From positions 1 to 6,357 of the forward strand of contig CABRZO010000142.1 of the NCBI GenBank assembly GCA_902475455.1: a DNA stretch of 6,357 nt. The letters are read 5' to 3'. Origin of the DNA: an uncultured Eubacteriales bacterium (GTDB lineage: Bacteria; Bacillota; Clostridia; Oscillospirales; Oscillospiraceae). A program made the position numbers and the translations under genes. Below the pieces are notes generated by a model. It worked only from the letters and a program-made list of their open reading frames with translations, made no database searches and was not told where the DNA came from. Numbering within the stretch: position 1 is the stretch's first letter; every line of letters begins with the position of its first letter. Below, piece after piece: positions 5,674 to 6,357 of this stretch.

Positions 5674-5687
5674 TGAATATTTATTCA
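5674..5687 (+). promoter_or_regulatory. ARG box 1 (ArgR/AhrC operator), perfect palindrome
   Basis: TGAATATTTATTCA matches the core TGAATwwwwATTCA of the arginine repressor operator at every position. It lies 143 bp upstream of argG, an arginine biosynthesis gene that ArgR/AhrC represses in many bacteria. It overlaps the -35 of the candidate promoter at 5685-5714, as expected for repression. The arginine repressor gene itself is not in the window. Confidence 0.75.
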
Positions 5688-5714
5688 TAGATATTCAAAT
5701 ATAGCCGGGATAAT
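5685..5714 (+). promoter_or_regulatory. Candidate argG promoter
   Basis: TTCATA (5685-5690) and GATAAT (5709-5714) are 18 bp apart; the -10 matches consensus at five of six positions. Start would be near 5721, inside ARG box 2, giving a leader of about 110 nt. A rival -35, TTGACC (5732-5737), is closer to consensus but has no good -10 at the right distance. I therefore prefer this pair, with low confidence. Confidence 0.35.
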
Positions 5715-5715
5715 A

Positions 5716-5729
5716 CGAATATTTATGCA
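5716..5729 (+). promoter_or_regulatory. ARG box 2 (13 of 14 core positions)
   Basis: CGAATATTTATGCA differs from the permissive ARG core TGAATwwwwATKCA only at its first base; the ATGCA half agrees with the Bacillus-type consensus. Its centre is 42 bp from that of box 1, about four helical turns, so both would face the same side of the DNA for hexameric ArgR. It covers the likely transcription start of argG. Confidence 0.6.
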
Positions 5730-5829
5730 ATTTGACCATTGTATCCCATCCCCCATTGTGCTAAGATAACGCTACACTGAATCGAGGCCCTCCCCCGACG
5801 GCGGGCCCTGAACATAGGAGGAACCTATC

Positions 5830-6357
5830 ATGGCTGACAAGAAGATCAAAAAAGTGGTGCTGGCCTATTCCGGCGGCCTGGACACTTCCATCATCATCCC
5901 CTGGCTGAAGGAGAACTATGACGATCCCGAGATCATCGCCGTCTCCGGCGACGTGGGCCAGGGCACCGAGCTGGACGGCCTGGAGGAAAAGGCCCTGAAA
6001 ACCGGTGCCAGCAAGCTCATCGTGGCGGACCTCACCGACGAGATGGTGGACGAGGTGATCATCCCCTCCGTCATGGCTGACGCCAAGTATGAGACCTATC
6101 TGCTGGGCACCGCCTTCGCCCGGCCCATCATCGCCAAGAAGCTGGTGGAGATCGCCCTGGAGGAGGGCGCCGACGCCATCTGCCACGGCTGCACCGGCAA
6201 GGGCAACGACCAGGTCCGGTTTGAGCTGGCCATCAAGCGCTTTGCCCCGGGCATGAAGATCATCGCCCCCTGGCGGGAGTGGGACATCGTCTCCCGGGAT
6301 GAGGAGATCGACTACGCCGAGGCCCATCAGGTCCCCCTGAAGATCAGCCGTGAGACC
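5830..6357 (+). CDS. argG: Argininosuccinate synthase, N-terminal part (cut by window end)
   Basis: Cytoplasmic enzyme joining citrulline and aspartate with ATP to give argininosuccinate, the next-to-last step of arginine synthesis. The first 176 residues are present and the frame is open to the window edge; the family is usually about 400 residues. The N-terminal PP-loop ATP-binding motif YSGGLDTS lies at residues 13-20. HGCTGKGNDQVRFE (119-132) is the second family signature, with residues that contact citrulline and aspartate. SGDVGQG around residue 40 and APWREWD are also typical. The ATG follows a consensus AGGAGG (5816-5821) at 8 nt. That ribosome site lies in a weak 5-bp hairpin (ATAGG/CCTAT, 5814-5828). 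Two ARG boxes upstream suggest repression by arginine. argH often follows, but it would be outside the window. Confidence 0.97.
   Translation, partial: MADKKIKKVVLAYSGGLDTSIIIPWLKENYDDPEIIAVSGDVGQGTELDGLEEKALKTGASKLIVADLTDEMVDEVIIPSVMADAKYETYLLGTAFARPIIAKKLVEIALEEGADAICHGCTGKGNDQVRFELAIKRFAPGMKIIAPWREWDIVSRDEEIDYAEAHQVPLKISRET

Noticed and set aside
5730..5829. T-box or riboswitch in the argG leader
   Set aside because: No T-box sequence or terminator/antiterminator pair is visible; only a short GC hairpin near 5786-5807 is present. ARG boxes explain regulation better.
1..6357. CRISPR array, tRNA or rRNA gene, prophage, insertion sequence, defence or biosynthetic cluster
   Set aside because: I found no regularly spaced repeats, no cloverleaf, no transposase or integrase, and no gene of such systems. 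The two repeat copies are about 5 kb apart, and most protein-coding genes present are housekeeping or regulatory.

Overview
The window looks like chromosomal DNA of a GC-rich, anaerobic Firmicute, most likely a gut Oscillospiraceae-type clostridium of the Flavonifractor/Lawsonibacter kind. The reasons are strongly G/C-ending codons set against AT-rich intergenic promoters, consensus AGGAGG-type ribosome binding sites, a 2[4Fe-4S] clostridial ferredoxin, and a meso-diaminopimelate (m-DAP) cell wall pathway. The genus is inference; no rRNA or other phylogenetic marker is present.

Layout. Positions 1-73 hold a partial copy of a palindromic intergenic repeat, directly behind the 3' end of a minus-strand PutP-type Na+/proline symporter gene (76-1611). 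Upstream of putP is a 168-bp AT-rich leader with an extended -10 promoter and a striking inverted repeat, then a minus-strand TetR/AcrR-family regulator (1780-2364). A 170-bp divergent region separates this regulator from a plus-strand two-gene operon: dapF (diaminopimelate epimerase, 2535-3362) and murE (m-DAP-adding muropeptide ligase, 3359-4819), which overlap by four bases (ATGA). DapF makes m-DAP and MurE puts it into the peptidoglycan precursor, so the pair forms a direct producer-consumer unit.

After murE comes a 266-bp stretch without a convincing gene. It is packed with five successive inverted repeats, and its last part (5011-5083) is a second copy of the repeat at position 1. It abuts the stop codon of a small minus-strand gene for a 61-residue basic, proline-rich protein of unknown function (5086-5271). 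Divergent from that gene is a 56-residue ferredoxin gene (5419-5589) with a strong promoter and a clear intrinsic terminator (5607-5640). A 240-bp AT-rich region with an array of ARG-box-like half-sites then leads into argG (argininosuccinate synthase), which runs off the right edge (5830 to beyond 6357).

Most of this is ordinary housekeeping content, and I found no new multi-gene system. The most notable item is the repeat. Its two copies align without gaps, both hairpins end exactly 2 nt from the stop codons of two unrelated minus-strand genes, and one stem pair differs at both positions while still able to pair in plus-strand RNA. Other points of interest are the ARG-box cluster before argG, the inverted repeat in the putP leader, the divergent MurE sequence motifs and the orphan 61-residue protein.
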